Assembly (NCBI GenBank): GCA_921293015.1
Contig: OV121088.1
Span: 8,555,882 to 8,619,881 of the forward strand
Direction of reading: 5' to 3'
DNA from: Phorcus lineatus
Taxonomy: Eukaryota > Mollusca > Gastropoda > Trochida > Trochidae
Length of the DNA: 64,000 nt
Position numbers and translations under genes: made by a program. Below, one piece after another: positions 37,969 through 51,205 of this stretch (within the stretch, counting starts at the first letter, position 1; each line of letters opens with the position of its first letter). The notes beneath the pieces are model-generated. The model did not search any database. It saw only the letters and a program-made list of their open reading frames with translations, and was not told the origin of the DNA.

Positions 37969-38143
37969 CAGGGACTGTGAAAGGCACCTTTGACAATGGG
38001 CCATTTTTAGGGCTTTTAGTCATTTCAGAATTTTGAATGGGCCATTCCCCCTTGTAGCAATGGTAAAATTTCCAATTGTGATGGGCCATTTTTTCATCCA
38101 ATCTGCAAAATGTCCCATGGCCCCTGCCTTTCCCAATCCCTGA
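37969..38143 (-). mobile_element. 175-bp MITE, copy 2 (inverted)
   Basis: Its reverse complement matches copy 1 along the whole length, with roughly one difference in eight bases, by eye. The outer + strand left end has two changes (CAGGGACTGTGAAAG), while the right end is intact. It is flanked by ACATG on both sides (5-bp duplication). The two copies face each other across about 960 bases, so the transcript of this intron could fold into a long imperfect hairpin. Confidence 0.85.
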
Positions 38144-38433
38144 CATGATTTTAGGGTCTATGCCAATATATACTAAAATGTCCTCTTGCATAATATTTAT
38201 TTTGGACAAGAAATACAAAGTGATGTAACAGTTGTTGAGTAGCAAGAAGAGGTGTGACCGTCATTCATAACTACCACAATATCTCGTTATCATATCCGCC
38301 ACGTCAGCACTTAACCAATCAGGACACAAGGTGAAGGTCAATTACGTACCTCCGTGTACTAATCTGTGGTTCATCCCGTATGGTACAAGTGATCGTTGAT
38401 AGATCATTCAGATATTCACCTGTGGTTATTGTT

Positions 38434-38721
38434 ACCACCGAGTACAGTTACTACTGAGTACAGTTACTACCGAGTACAGTTACTACCGAGTACAGTTACT
38501 ACCGAGTACAGTTACTACTGAATACTGTTATTACCGAGTACAGTTACTACCGAGTACAGTATCTATTGAGTACAGTTACTACCGAGTACAGTTACTAATA
38601 AGTACTGTTACTACCGAGTACAGTTACTACCGAGTACAGTTACTACCGAGTACAGTTACTACTGAATACTGTTACTACCGAGTACAGTTACTACCGAGTA
38701 CAGTTACTACAGACTACTGTA
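38434..38721. repeat. 16-bp minisatellite, 18 copies without length change
   Basis: The unit ACTACCGAGTACAGTT is repeated 18 times in perfect 16-bp register (288 bases). Variant units ACTACTGAATACTGTT occupy positions 6 and 15, and the surrounding order of units 3-8 resembles units 12-17. This suggests a 9-unit (144-bp) higher-order duplication. All changes are substitutions. Confidence 0.95.
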
Positions 38722-40549
38722 TCCGTGTTGTATATTGGACAATGATAAGCTATCTACCGGAATGTCTTTCCCTGTCTATCTATACTATTCATGTCAATTA
38801 CGAATCTTACGATATCTCACATGATGCTTGTCATGCAGTTTCATTCACATGACAATCTCGTTAAAAAAGCTGATCGAGGTCAATGTCAGTTTCAATGTTT
38901 CAATTTTCAATTTCATTTCAAGAGGTATATACACAAAACTACTCAAAATGATGAAAAATAATTCAGACCTTTTATACATTGGGTTGTGGCCGTTTTGAGG
39001 GAAAAACTGAAATTGTTAGATCAAAATCTATTCCACCTATGGTTTATATCTTTTGTATTCTATTTCCATTTATAATTATTTAAAAAAATGATGAAAAAAT
39101 TATCTCAAATCTTTAACAAATTATTTTGAAATTTATCAGTGAAACTTTAATGATATCTCATAGTTTCACTGTCAAATAATTTTTTTTATTCCAGGTACAT
39201 ATATTATTATTTTCATGCGTTATTGAATGATGGAGTTTTGATTTATGACAATCAAATTATTCATTTGAAAATTCATTTGATTAATGACTGATTTTACTAA
39301 TTCATTTTTATCACAATGTCATGTCGCTTGATTTAATGCATAACAGGACAACTGCATAAAAGCAGTATTTTTTCTTCTTCTGCAAGAAGAGTTCAATTCA
39401 ATTTTCGCCAAAATAAATCATTTGTACATGTACAGTAGTGTGGAAAATCCTCTGATTACTTAGATTTATTGTCAATTTGTTTGTGAGCAATTTTCGCAAA
39501 GTAATAAACTTTCATGCACTTTTAATCATTCTAATAATTTATTGACTGAAAATTTATATGAAATAAGACGAAAAATATTAAGGCATATGTTTAAACCTGA
39601 TTCCTTTCAGAGTTGATGGAATGATTTCAGTTGATTTACTGGCCTGGTATTTGACAAGTTTAGACTAAATATATACCCAATTATTGATAGGTAATACGAG
39701 GCTGGTATTTAGTTAATTAGTGATTAATGTTAACGAGCATATGAAAATGATTAGCATGTTTGCCAAACTTCAGCAAACAAACACCACATGCAACAGTCTA
39801 CTGTTATGAAAAAATATTTACGTCATGAACTCTTGTAATATGATTCTAATAGTTTCTAAGCGAGAAAACATGGTTTTCATAAATATGAAGATTAATATCT
39901 AGGAAACAGGATGTTTGGTAAGCATTTGGGGGATTTTCTTGCATAATTTATAAATTCTGCCAACCATGTTGATCTTGAGGGCTATGAAAACCTCCAGCTA
40001 TCTGTTTATTAATTATCTATCCATTTCAATACAGACTTGTTTTAATGTAAAATTTATGACTGCAAAATCATTTTCTTTACCTCATGCTGAAAGCCATGGG
40101 CCAACAAACAGGCTGTGTTTTATTCAGTGATTGGATTTTGAATTGTTTGATCACAAACTTTGATATGATTGAATGTAAGTGCCTGTTTTATCACTATTTA
40201 TAAAGAGTATTATGGTTCCATTGAGTTCTATATCTTATATTTAGGTTATGTTTATTTAACTTACAGTAAGAAGAGATGTGTTGTATTCACACTCATTAAT
40301 GACTTCCCCCTAGGTCAGATAATGACTGAATATTATAGGAAAGGGACCCTCATTATAACGAAATGTCGAGGAGCTAATGCGAATTCCATGCTTCCTCTCA
40401 ATGTATATAACCATGTGATACGGTCAAATATGTACCTGTATATGACTGTGGCAGATCTTGTGAGGATATCTTGATGTATTTCACAGCTGCCCTATAGTGA
40501 AGCGATACACCGTCATATTACGCATGTTATCACATAGGCTTGAGTCATC

Positions 40550-41280
40550 AAGTTGTCGGTTTCACAGAGACTGATCTATTAGATAAGAGGGGTAGGGGAA
40601 GAACTATATCCCTAAAACTGTCAGTCGTGCTGGACTAGAGACAAAGTGGACTCAAGACAGAGGCCACGGACCAAAGAGAAGGAGAGGGAAGGTTGCCCAG
40701 CTCGGAGCCGGTGATTACCCTTATGTTCAGTGAAGCGTGGTTTATGTGTCCCCCCTGCCTGTTCTGAATGGCTTGTTCCTCAAGTCCCAATCTATATGTA
40801 CATACACCAGTGGGCGGTCCTCTTAGCAGCCAGCAGTATTGAGCCCATCAACGCTGTCGTCTGATTGGTCGGTGGAGGGAAAGTGTACCGAGTAACCCCG
40901 GGGATATCGTTTGTTTACAAAGCTGGAGTAGTGTATGCCCATTCTCGCCTGAAAACCCACAGCCTTCCCATAGTGCCTCTCTCTCAATCAAGTGTCGGAG
41001 GCAGGCAGCGTGCATGTGAGGTGAAGCGTGAGCTTTTTCTACCTTTCTTGCCTAGAGAGCTAGTTCTGGGCCGAGATAGAGAGAGTAAGGACATCAGGCT
41101 AGACGGTGGAGGGTCACCCGCGGAACTATCTCAAACTGTCCTCGATTGGATCCTGAATTCTGTGGACACTTGGACACTCAGGCAGACGGACTTATATTTA
41201 AATCGGTGGATGACTTTCCCAGTGTGCTTCATTAATTCTTTCCCATAGTCTGCCGGTTTTCCCGGACTTAAAATATTGTG
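40550..41280 (+). promoter_or_regulatory. Promoter-like GC-rich block and 5' UTR for alternative first exon C
   Basis: About 700 bases are markedly richer in G+C and CpG than the flanks (CCCCGGGG near 40897, CCCGCGG near 41117). The block ends at the ATG of exon C. A TATA-like stretch (TTATATTTAAAT) lies at about 41188-41200. In the exon C frame a TAA at 41269-41271 closes the frame just before the ATG, so the 127-residue open frame at 40865-41248 is not part of the receptor and more likely lies in UTR or promoter DNA. The transcription start is unknown. Confidence 0.5.
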
Positions 41281-41393
41281 ATGATGTTTTCCGACTACGC
41301 CGGACCGACGCAATATCATGCCGTCCCCCGCCCTAGGATGGATGCCACTAATGACGTGTTTACCTGTCTGTTTGGGGACTTATTCGTCAAATG
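41281..41393 (+). CDS. NR1J: Alternative first coding exon C of the NR1J nuclear receptor
   Basis: Two consecutive ATGs open the frame at 41281 (G at -3), nine bases after an in-frame TAA. The frame reads MMFSDYAGPTQYHAVPRPRM then DATNDVFTCLFGDLFVK. It ends with TG before a consensus donor TG|GTAAGT at 41394. The leftover two bases take the first base of the 58132 exon (TG|C = Cys) and run into FEDSNSIES, the same phase as exons A and B. The 38-residue N-terminus has no recognised domain. The tail DVFTCLFGDLFVK is hydrophobic and could in principle be a short activation (AF-1) helix, but that is speculation. The intron to 58132 would be 16.7 kb. Start, donor, phase and the GC-rich setting support it. 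Expression evidence is lacking. Confidence 0.7.
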
Positions 41394-44300
41394 GTAAGTT
41401 TCACCCCATTCGAACACAACAAGGTTCAAATAAACCTTAATATCTCTTCGAATCTTGAGTCTTTCTAACTGGACTCCTGAGGCACTAAAGATTTCACCAT
41501 GGACTCTCAGACCTGAGTATTCCCTGACATTAAGGATCTCAGCGTGATGGTTACATATAGTTATAATGGAGACCATACACCTAACATAAAAATATGGCAT
41601 TTGGAAACCGTACAACTTTTTTGGGAAGGGCAGTAAACAATTGATATATTTTATGTTGAGATTTTTTTTAGTTTTGAACATTTGAAGGAAAAAATTGGAT
41701 TTTTTATAAACAGCAATAGCCTCATATTATCTGATTATGGAAATTTCTTTGTATCTACAGATCACTTAATAATGGTAAGTTTATTTGATAATGTAAGGAC
41801 TAAATTGAAATAATTACTTTTTGGCTTATTCAATATCAAAAATTGAATTTAGATTTATAATTTCTCTATACAGTTTCTACCTGGTTAGATGTTAAATCCG
41901 AAACCAAGATAAAATGATAAACAAGTATTTAAATTATCAAATTAGCATCTATTAAGAGGATATTGTACTTGCAATTAAGTAAAATGGGTTATTTCAATTT
42001 TCAAAATGTTTAGGTATTAAGTAAAAGTTCTCTAATTTGTTAAAGGATTGATAAAGGATCACCAAATTCTATAGACAGATATTTTCTGAAAAGAAAAGAA
42101 CAAATTTATCTTAATGAACCTATTATACATATCTAAGATAATTTAGAAACAGAAATATAGCAATGAAGAAATTACTGGAGTTGTAAAATTTTTAAAGATC
42201 ATGTCTCTCTACTAAAATTTCAATATATATAACTACGTCAAGTTAGTTTACCTGTTCGTTGGAATGTGCGAAGTTTGAATTTAACTTAAACTTTAAGCAC
42301 AATCACAATGATAGTAATTTCATTAACGTCACAAACTAGGAAAGTTAATTTGTAAGTCCTCAATTTCCATGTCTCGTTAAGAATTTTTAGAGTTCGAAAA
42401 GTAGACTGCTCTTAAATAGTCTTACTGAACACAACCGGTACAAGTGGAGAAGTGGCTTTCTTGCACCGATTCACTCGGCCATCTTTTATGTGTATTACAT
42501 ATATCAGGAGAAAATTAGTTTTCAAACTGGCGCAAATATCCCGAAGTGATTTTTAAATGTTGAGCTCTTGTGTTCTGTCTGTAATATCAGGTAAACAGGG
42601 AATTTGTTTCTCGCTAAAATCCTTTAACCTTTATTTAAAGGTCAGACAATTTAAAGTGGCAGTGTGTGTGTTTGATTTTTTTGAAAACTTTGATAGTCTT
42701 GTTTTGTGATTTTTGTTCTTGTTTTGATCGACTTTTGAAGTTATATACCAAAAAGAAGAAATGAACCTTTTGGCCTATTTTTCAAATTAATTCTTATTTC
42801 AAACTTTAAGATCTTTCTCCCAGAATGCATCATTTAAGAATTATTGTGTTAGAATTGTGAGGCATGTGAGAAGTTTTGGTTCCGAAGGTCACCTGTTTAA
42901 AATATTTATTTTAAGAAGTTTGTATTGCAAGGTTATTTACCAGGGGTAAATTCTCATCGCAAATCAGGCAATCTCGAGAAATCTGTATACTGTTCTTTCC
43001 ATCATGCGAGATGTTTGTCAACAAATTACATAGTTTAGCGCCAGCAAATAGAAAGTTTGAGAATTCAACACGTCATACTCTGACTAACAAAATCAACTGA
43101 AATTTCAATGTCGGCATCTTGTGTTGGGGTAACAATGTCATTATCAGCTGTGTTAGACTTCATTCTCAACTTCAAATATTTTTAAAACCAAATTAATTCA
43201 ACACCATTTTAAAAATTACATTCATTTAAAAACCATTAAAAATTGGATGACTTTGCCTCCTAGATAAATATTGAGATCACCGAATGTTCAGTTTATGTAA
43301 TTGATTTTCTTTAATAAAAATTTATGAAATCGATTTTGAAAAGGGTTAGTGAATGTTTGATTAAGTTCTTTAGGTATTGATAGAAGTATAGATTTGTGTT
43401 AGATTAATGTTTAAAAAAAGGTTTTGTTGTCATTATCCAAAACAAGAAAATTAATTCACAAGAATTAAGACAGAAAGTAGTTCTTCTCTTCAATGTAAAA
43501 AATATTCAAGATGTAAAAAATGTAAATTTAGATTAAAAAACATACATATATGTATATATAAGAAATATTTCATTTATGAGAGTATCTATTTTTTTCATTA
43601 CATGAACAAAAACATTTTATTCTGCCAAACATTCTAATATGTGAAAATTAATTAATCATAAACTATCAATATAATGTGACAATTATACGTGTACCAAAAA
43701 AAGAAATGGTAGTTGCTACTACAGGAATTTCAAAATATGAGAGTTCTAAACACTTTTCTCTTGATTCCAGGTAGTTTAAAAGATATTGTGAGACTACACA
43801 TTTTGGGGAGGGGCATTTATTATTGAAATGGAATACAAGGGGAAGCGGTCACTAACAGAATTTGGTACAAGTAGCCAATGTTAATGGCTTTAAATTTCTC
43901 TGACCACTTTCATAATCATATTTATCCAAATATATTTTTTCCTCAAATATACCAAAATCTTTATTAGAATTTAGTTTTCATCTTTTTTCTAGTGTTCAAA
44001 TTCCATTCAGATTCTAGTCAATAAGATATATTTTCATTCAATCAAATTCTATACTTTTCAATTTTCTTTATAATTTTAGCTTACAATTTCATATGAGAAG
44101 TCGCCATTTAAGAGGCTAAATTTTATAATTAAACATTATTATGAAAGGCCGCTAATTTGGATACTTACTATTTCTCAAGAGTAAGGGTTTGTCTCTACAA
44201 GCTTATATATAGATGTGACTGTACTCTCGGAAAACAAGGAGGGCTATCTTATTGGTGGGTAGAGACGTAGTGTGATAGCAAACTGTCGCATTGGTATTTC

Positions 44301-47300
44301 TTTATCAGTCCTTAATGATATACACAGGAATAGGATGAGGTCATTCAACAAACACAACATTATGTTTGATAATCACAAATGATTTGTCTCTGACCTCTGA
44401 ACTCTGGCAGAAATGGAGACGAAATGAGAAAGGGGTCTGCTTTATTGCCAACCGCTCTTCGACTTTGATGTGAGCTTTTCAATGTTTTATGGCAGGAAAG
44501 TAATTTCTACTTTATGGCAATGACAAGTCATAAGATATAGGCACTTGTGAAATCAATTGAAATTGGTCCAGGCACATCACAATCTGAAGATTTCCCCTTA
44601 AGCTTTGTCTAATGTTCACTTTTCTGTAGAAGAATAAAATATGACAGGCCTGGGATTGGTTTGGTAAAATCTTTTATCTTCTCCTGTGATTTGAGTATGT
44701 ACGATTGTAAATGTGTAAGGGATGAGTAAGGAATAAAGTATTTAATAATGGTGAGTAATCTTTATGCTTTATTGGTTAAATTTTATATGGTGAAGATTTT
44801 TATAATTTAGATTTATTGGCAACTGATAAGCATTGTAATTTATGAATTGAATACAACATAGAACTTATCAGATGAAGAATTTACTTTTGTTTTTAAAAAT
44901 TGAATGATTTTAAAAATCCATACAAATTCTTTATCAAAATTTTAGGTTTTTTTTTTGTTTATTCATGAGAAATTTATTATTTTGTTATTTATTTATTTTT
45001 TAAATCGGATAATTCTAGGTTTTAAAAAATCAGATAGATTTATGTTAAGTCAGATATGTTTATCTCTGCCCTTTGAAAACGAGAAGTTAAATGTTTTGTA
45101 GTTGAATACTAGTATCAAATGTACAAGCGCACATAGGTCTTCAATAAACGGGATCTCTGCAACCCAACACTAATCTTGACAGACTAAATTATGTCTTACC
45201 TCGGACAAAAACTGTCTTGTTCAAAGCTGTGGGATTGTGTGTATGTTTGCATAGCCGCGTACCTGTTTATGACCAATTAGGCGCACATAGAAACTCCAAA
45301 CAGCTCTTTGGCAACCCGTAATTTCAATGGCCGACTGGACGGTTTGACGAGGGATAATTACGGCCCTGCTTTGAGTTATGCAAGAGCAATAAGGGAACCA
45401 ACCATCAACAGCAGTATTGAAGACTCCCAGTCAAGCAGATGGTCACATTCAACAAGTCAGTGCCTACGCAAAACTTAAGAAAATAAATGAGGCTTATCAT
45501 GTGATATAGACTCCACGGTTCAAGCTGTGTCTCCTTATTGTGAGCAGCCTGACTTTCCCTCAGGCAATTTCTGTACTCTTTCTGAAATAATCATAGATTT
45601 GTTCATCTGTAAATGACGCATACTTGATTTCTTTATCAACTGAGCTTTTATTCATCAGAATAATGTTTATTGCAAATTTTTTCAAACTCGATTCACTGAA
45701 GTAGGTGTAGTTAACTCTACTGGAATTTGTATTGGAAATTTCAAACTTGTTACTCTGACGAATTATTGCCGTAGAAAACTAATGTTATTTTAATGGATGA
45801 TAATAATGGTATCAATAAACTGTGCATTAAGATGCCTGTGTTGTGCAGCTACTCAGTGCAGTGTGTGTGTAAGGGTTCAACTGATATATTGACATTCAAA
45901 GAGCAAGGTCAATCACCCAGGTCCCCCAAGAGTATTAAAATTCCTGATAAGGAAGCTCGCAACCCCTCCGTCCCCCATTGCTAGGTAGAGTACCGGTCTC
46001 TGTCTTATCCTGTCAGGTGTAGAGATAAATAGCCGTGTCTTCCTTCTCTCCTCAAGATTTTAAAAAAATAGATGAAACCAAAAATATCTCATATAAAAAG
46101 TTGAACATATCTTTGAGATTAATGAATGACAAAAACATCTGAATTCAAATATTTGCAAAATGCTACTTATTATCGAGTACCATGGGTAGGATATTATGCG
46201 CTTGCATAATGCATTATTATTATCATTAAATCACATAAAATCAAACGAACATTCCTTTTCCAAACCAATTAATTTCACTCGCTTCAGTTACCATGTCCCT
46301 GCAAAACGAGAAATTCTAGATCATCCAAGAGGTAACATTTTTGCCACAAATATGTGTTATTTGAAGGTAACAGTGAATAAGTGTGGTTTAAGTTGAATAT
46401 GGTCAGGTTGATTTTCTAATGAGAGCATTTTTGTACCAGTTGAGGGGGCTTACTTGGGGGGTGTCAAGGAGGGTTTGAAGCAAGCTGTACTCATATGTTC
46501 CCTACCATGTAACCTATAGGGCACTGCAGCTAGGGAGTTTTTTCTATCGAGATAGTGTCCTCACATGATTTACGATATTGACTGTCACAACTATAAAGTT
46601 GTAAACTACTCTTATTTCTTTTACACAATGTGACTATATAACAGGTTGAGATTTGTCATTGTTAAATTATTTTGTGTATTTAAAAAAAAAAATTTGCCCA
46701 AAAAAGCAAAGGATTTCATAGAAGAATTCTACATAGCCATTATTGTAAAGGCAAATGATCATGCATATCTATAGGTTGAATTAAAAAAAATATTCTTGAA
46801 GTCCAAAGATCTTAGAAGGGTTTTACCTATTGTCTCTATTAATTTCTAATACGTTATTATCATAATTTCAAGAAAATAAATTGTGAATGTTTAAATTGAA
46901 TTTCCAAACTCCTTATTCCTATCTATAAAGTTTATTATTTAATGCCCATATTTGATTTGTGCACGACAAACATTTGATAAAATATAAAAAATGAGTGATG
47001 GTAGGTACCAGGTAGAGAAGAAAAGTTTCGCAGATTTAAATCTGGGACTGTTGACGACCTGGGCTGACCTTTGTGGTAGATCAAACACGCGCGTATATAC
47101 TGTCAACACTCAGCTCCTCTCGTGAGGGTTTGTCCTGCATTTGGTTTGCTTCATACAAGTAAGCAGAGAGTCAAAGAAAACATGGCTATTCACCACCCCT
47201 TCCTAAGATTAAGAGCTGAGGAATATTTCACCATCCCTGGTGTGTCAACAGCCCTTGTTTAATCACATTTCTGCCTTCTTTTCATTGGCTGCAACAAGGT

Positions 47301-49458
47301 AAACACCGAAACTAGTTCCAAAGACAGATGTTATGTGGCGTTGCTTAGTTATTTCTGCTAATATTTTTTCTGAGTTCATTGTAAATTTTAATGTAAACTA
47401 GTGTTATTCTTTGCCAAAATCTGAGTGTTTATCGTGTCCAATAAAAAGTTTGTGATAGTACATGGGATACAGCTTTGAGTCTGTCAAATATGATCTTGAT
47501 AACTGCAGGAGAAAATGATTTTATGCCAACATAGCTCAAATATTTGTAGTTAAATGTGTGCGTACTTGTAAATTCAAATGTTTAAACAGAAATACATATA
47601 TCCTTGATTCAAGCTTATAGTGTCTGCTCTTCAAATACTGACATAACTGTAGAAACTAGACTGCACACATTGAATCATGTAAGTCGGCCATGTTTGGTGT
47701 TTTTCTGTTTCCTCAGACAGGAGAGTGCAGTAATCGATCTCTAAAACAAAGATTTGTGACAAGTACCCTCAAGACACTTTTTAAACCAATTTTTTTATTC
47801 CATTAAACCCTCAAGACACTTGTTTATCATAAATCATTCCTAAACATTTTGTTGACAAGATTTCGCCTACAGTTTTCAGGTATTATACCATGTTCGCAGA
47901 TGCATTTTTCAGACAGTTATGATTTGGGCAATTAGCAAGATAGCATTTAACTGACAGAATAATTTACAACATCGTTTAAAGAAAGTTAGATTTGAAGATA
48001 CAACAATCGGTGCTTTATGAGTTGTCAAAGATACAGATTGTCTTTATGACTCCAAAAGAAGGTATTGCAAGTATGTACCCCATCGGGTTCAGGCCATGTT
48101 GGAACGTCTGCAAGGCGCTGCTCCCACCATGCATCAGTCTCCGGGAGCTGATTGTCAGTACAAAGCAATTTCCCCATCAGTTGTCTTCTTGAAGACAAAT
48201 CAACACAGAAATGTTAGATTGGGGTGATAGCTACAATGCAAGTGACAAAAAGGCTGCCTCCGAATTTTTTTCCCTTGTACTGCCATGGGTCACGGTAGAT
48301 GGGTACGAAGTGCCACGTATTCCGAACTCTCGTGTGATTCCGTTTACCAGATGTGAGAGGAGCACCTATTTGAGAAGGAGGGTGAGAGAGGCAGAATAAA
48401 TACGGCCCGTCAAGATATACGTGGATCTATGTTTTCCACTGTTATGTTTGGCGGATAGTTTGCCTAAACAAAAGAGGAACCTGCTGTAAAACTAACAAGT
48501 ACCCTGCAGGAAGAGAGTCCTGTTTCTTCTGTTGCGTTTTACTCAATTTCTTCAAGATTTCCTTTGAAACATGTTCAGCTGTGGTTAAAGAGAAATGAAA
48601 TGGATTTTATTTAGATTGTCGCTTGAAATTAGTATCGCTTTTTTTAAATTAAATAATTTGAGTACTAGACTTACTAAAAGTTTTGAATTACATTTATAGC
48701 TTTGGAATATTTTATAAGAGTAGGTTATGCATTTTGTCTAATACATCATAAGGCCACATCAAGAAATTGGGTGAAACAGTAGGTGTTTTCCTTTCTCACA
48801 AAAACCATGCATTTCAAGTTTGAAGGCTGAAAGTGGCAGCCATGTTGTTGGATGTGTCCGCCTCTTAGAGCATTTGTTCAGGGTTATGTGGGAGTATTGA
48901 ATACATTTGTAATATTTGCATAACACCATCATAACTCTTTTAAAAACAAGTGGATAATGCATACGGAAGTGAGCTACTGTTGTTTCTAACTGTTCTGCCG
49001 AGGAAAGAAGGGCTTCCATTGTTTCAAAACTCCACATGTTTTGTTTGCCAGGAGAGTACATTTATCGAAAATATCAGAAAAAAATAAAATCACTTGAATA
49101 AAATCACTTCCATTGAATATTGTGAAAAATCTTAAAAACCACTTCAGACAAAAAAAAACAGTTCAAATATTTGTGCCGATGGACTGCCAACCTAGTTTTA
49201 CTGCGTCATAAAAAATATTTTTATTCAAAGCCAAATTGAAGTTTATCATTTAGGGATCTGAAGCGAGTGTCTTGGTTCTTCTCCACAGTGTGACAAGTCA
49301 GTCCCTCCATTGTGCTGTCCAGGTTAAGCCGATTAGGAATATATTTTCCTCACTTCACTGGAGTCTTGATGATGCCATGACAGCTTGAACAAAAGACTCT
49401 CAGTAGACCTGTATAACATTGATCGTCACTCCTCAACTTCTCAGTCAGGTCGCTATTG

Positions 49459-49705
49459 CAGGTGGCAACCCACCCATTGGCAATCTGGCAAATGAATACA
49501 CTATTTCAGGTAACAACCTATCCATTGGCAATCTTGTTAATGATACACACTTCTTCAGGTGGCAACCCACCCATTGGCAATCTGGCAAATGAATACACTA
49601 TTTCAGGTGGTAACCTACCCAATGACAAATCTTGTTAATAAAACACACTTCTTCAGGTGGCAACCTACCCAATGGCAATCTGGCAAATGAAAACATCATT
49701 TTATG
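49459..49705. repeat. ~50-bp tandem repeat arranged as ~100-bp dimers
   Basis: CAGGTGGCAACCCACCCATT and its variants (CAGGTAACAACCTATCCATT, CAGGTGGTAACCTACCCAAT) are followed alternately by GGCAATCTGGCAAATGAATA and GGCAATCTTGTTAATGATAC. This gives five ~50-bp units in an A-B-A-B-A order. The 60-residue frame across it is a by-product. Confidence 0.85.
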
Positions 49706-51205
49706 TGACAATTCACCAGAGTGGTGACATGGCTATGGTTGCTTTGCACTTAACTAAGGCAACTTGATTGTTAATTGGCAATTAACCCTGAATTTGATAT
49801 GAACTGAAACTCTGTAGGTGAACTTAAAGATATCCCACCTATAGTTAACGTGGTAGATGAAGTCAAGCAACCCCACCCAATCTTGGGCAACTTGATAGTG
49901 AATTGAAAACTCTTAATGGTTTCTTAGTCATTAGTGACACAAATAAGCCAAAAATCTTGTTCCTTCTGTAAACCTTTTGACGGCCTTTTTTTTGGTCTTG
50001 ATTCAATCCCACTAATAGCAAATGTTTGAAGTCTTCTCGCCCCGACTCAAAGATAGCCTGATTTCAACATTCTAAAAACCTCATCAAATGGTAACCAATC
50101 GGGATGTTAAGCAAAGTAGCAATATTACTGCAAGAAGAATCCTCTGGATCTCGACATAGCATATTGATGGAGGCCTCTGATACCAACAGGAGTCTGATTG
50201 GGAATCTCTGTGGGACGTCAAGAGATGGAAGAAGAGGAACAAAGGCACCTGTGAGGTGAAAGACTCCCTTTGCTCCTCGACAGTCACAGCATTCTCTGAG
50301 TTATACTCGCCAGAGAGGCTTTAATGGCAAATTTTGATCTGCTACGGTTGGACGGAGAGGAAACAATCCCCCATTTTGCCCAGCAATTGTCCGGAGATCT
50401 TGAATGCCACGGCTGCTGCCTCTTCTTGCTGTACTGCCACGGTTGAGCAGTCTCAAAGAATTCACCATAATAATCCTAAAAGTCCAACTTTTTGAAAATT
50501 GTATTTCATAGGTTGAAATATAATGAAAAAATAGTTCGAAGATGACTTTCGTATTTGACGGAGCTCCTTAGTCATATGTTTTTCTTTGTCCTGGATTCCA
50601 GCCTGCCAGTGAATTGAATATGCATTAGACTTAGAAAGGATTTTGTTGCCTTTACCAGAGAAGGGAAATCTATTGAGTGTATAGAAAGCGGGCAACAATA
50701 CAGCATATGGCTGCGTTGTTGTGTTGTGCCCAAAAGAGAGTGCTGCTGTGTGTATGTGACTGCCTGGACACATTCTAATGGCAGAATTATGAGGCCAATC
50801 CTTGCTCCCAACACTTATTCATGTTCCCATGTTTTCTCAACAATTGATGAATTGGTATTTTTAACCCAGTGTAATTGAAGTTAACTTTTCAAAATTAAAT
50901 CTTAAGAATTATTCTTTTTCCACATAAATGGATGGATTTTTCATCAAGTGTGACATGCAATAGGATAAGAGTGCAAAATGTCCTTGAAACATGAAAAATA
51001 TTAATTTTTATTCAATTTCTCATAATTCTAAATGCTAAACTATATACAAGTGACTTCTGAAGTTTATGAATAACAAAGAAAAACAGATAAGTAACAAACA
51101 TATTTGAATGTCTTGACTACAGGCTAATTGAGGGAGCATATCTTTTTGAAGGGATGACACTACACAAATCTTTTCATATTGTTGCATTTTACCACTTGAC
51201 TTTCA

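Larger units (their letters stand above)
12033..40549 (+). other. Large intronic region between first exons B and C
   Basis: There is no supportable coding exon in this 28.5 kb. Open frames are short, AT-rich or repeat-derived. The DNA is rich in transposon relics and tandem arrays, listed individually. Some segments show higher G+C without coding signs (about 17.3-17.65, 22.5-22.9 and 37.1-37.65 kb) and may be regulatory. The stretches at 12.1-15.0, 16.4-20.0, 20.4-22.1, 30.5-32.9 and 38.8-40.5 kb contain nothing I recognise beyond AT-rich intron. Confidence 0.6.

Noticed and set aside
38431..38721. CRISPR-like array
   Set aside because: The repeats are contiguous 16-bp units with no spacers; this is a minisatellite in a eukaryotic intron.
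40865..41248. 127-residue open frame just upstream of exon C
   Set aside because: It is in promoter-like GC-rich DNA, does not connect in frame to the receptor (an in-frame TAA at 41269 precedes the real ATG) and resembles no protein I know. A composition effect is the simplest explanation.
41761..41774. 14-nt microexon (CTACAG|...|GTAAGT)
   Set aside because: Both splice signals look good, but inclusion after exon C gives TG|A, an immediate stop, and it shifts the phase for the 58132 exon. At most it would be a poison exon.
49456..49638. 60-residue repeated frame (…HPLAIWQMNT…)
   Set aside because: It comes from the ~50-bp tandem repeat and is not maintained in the other copies, where stops and frame changes appear.
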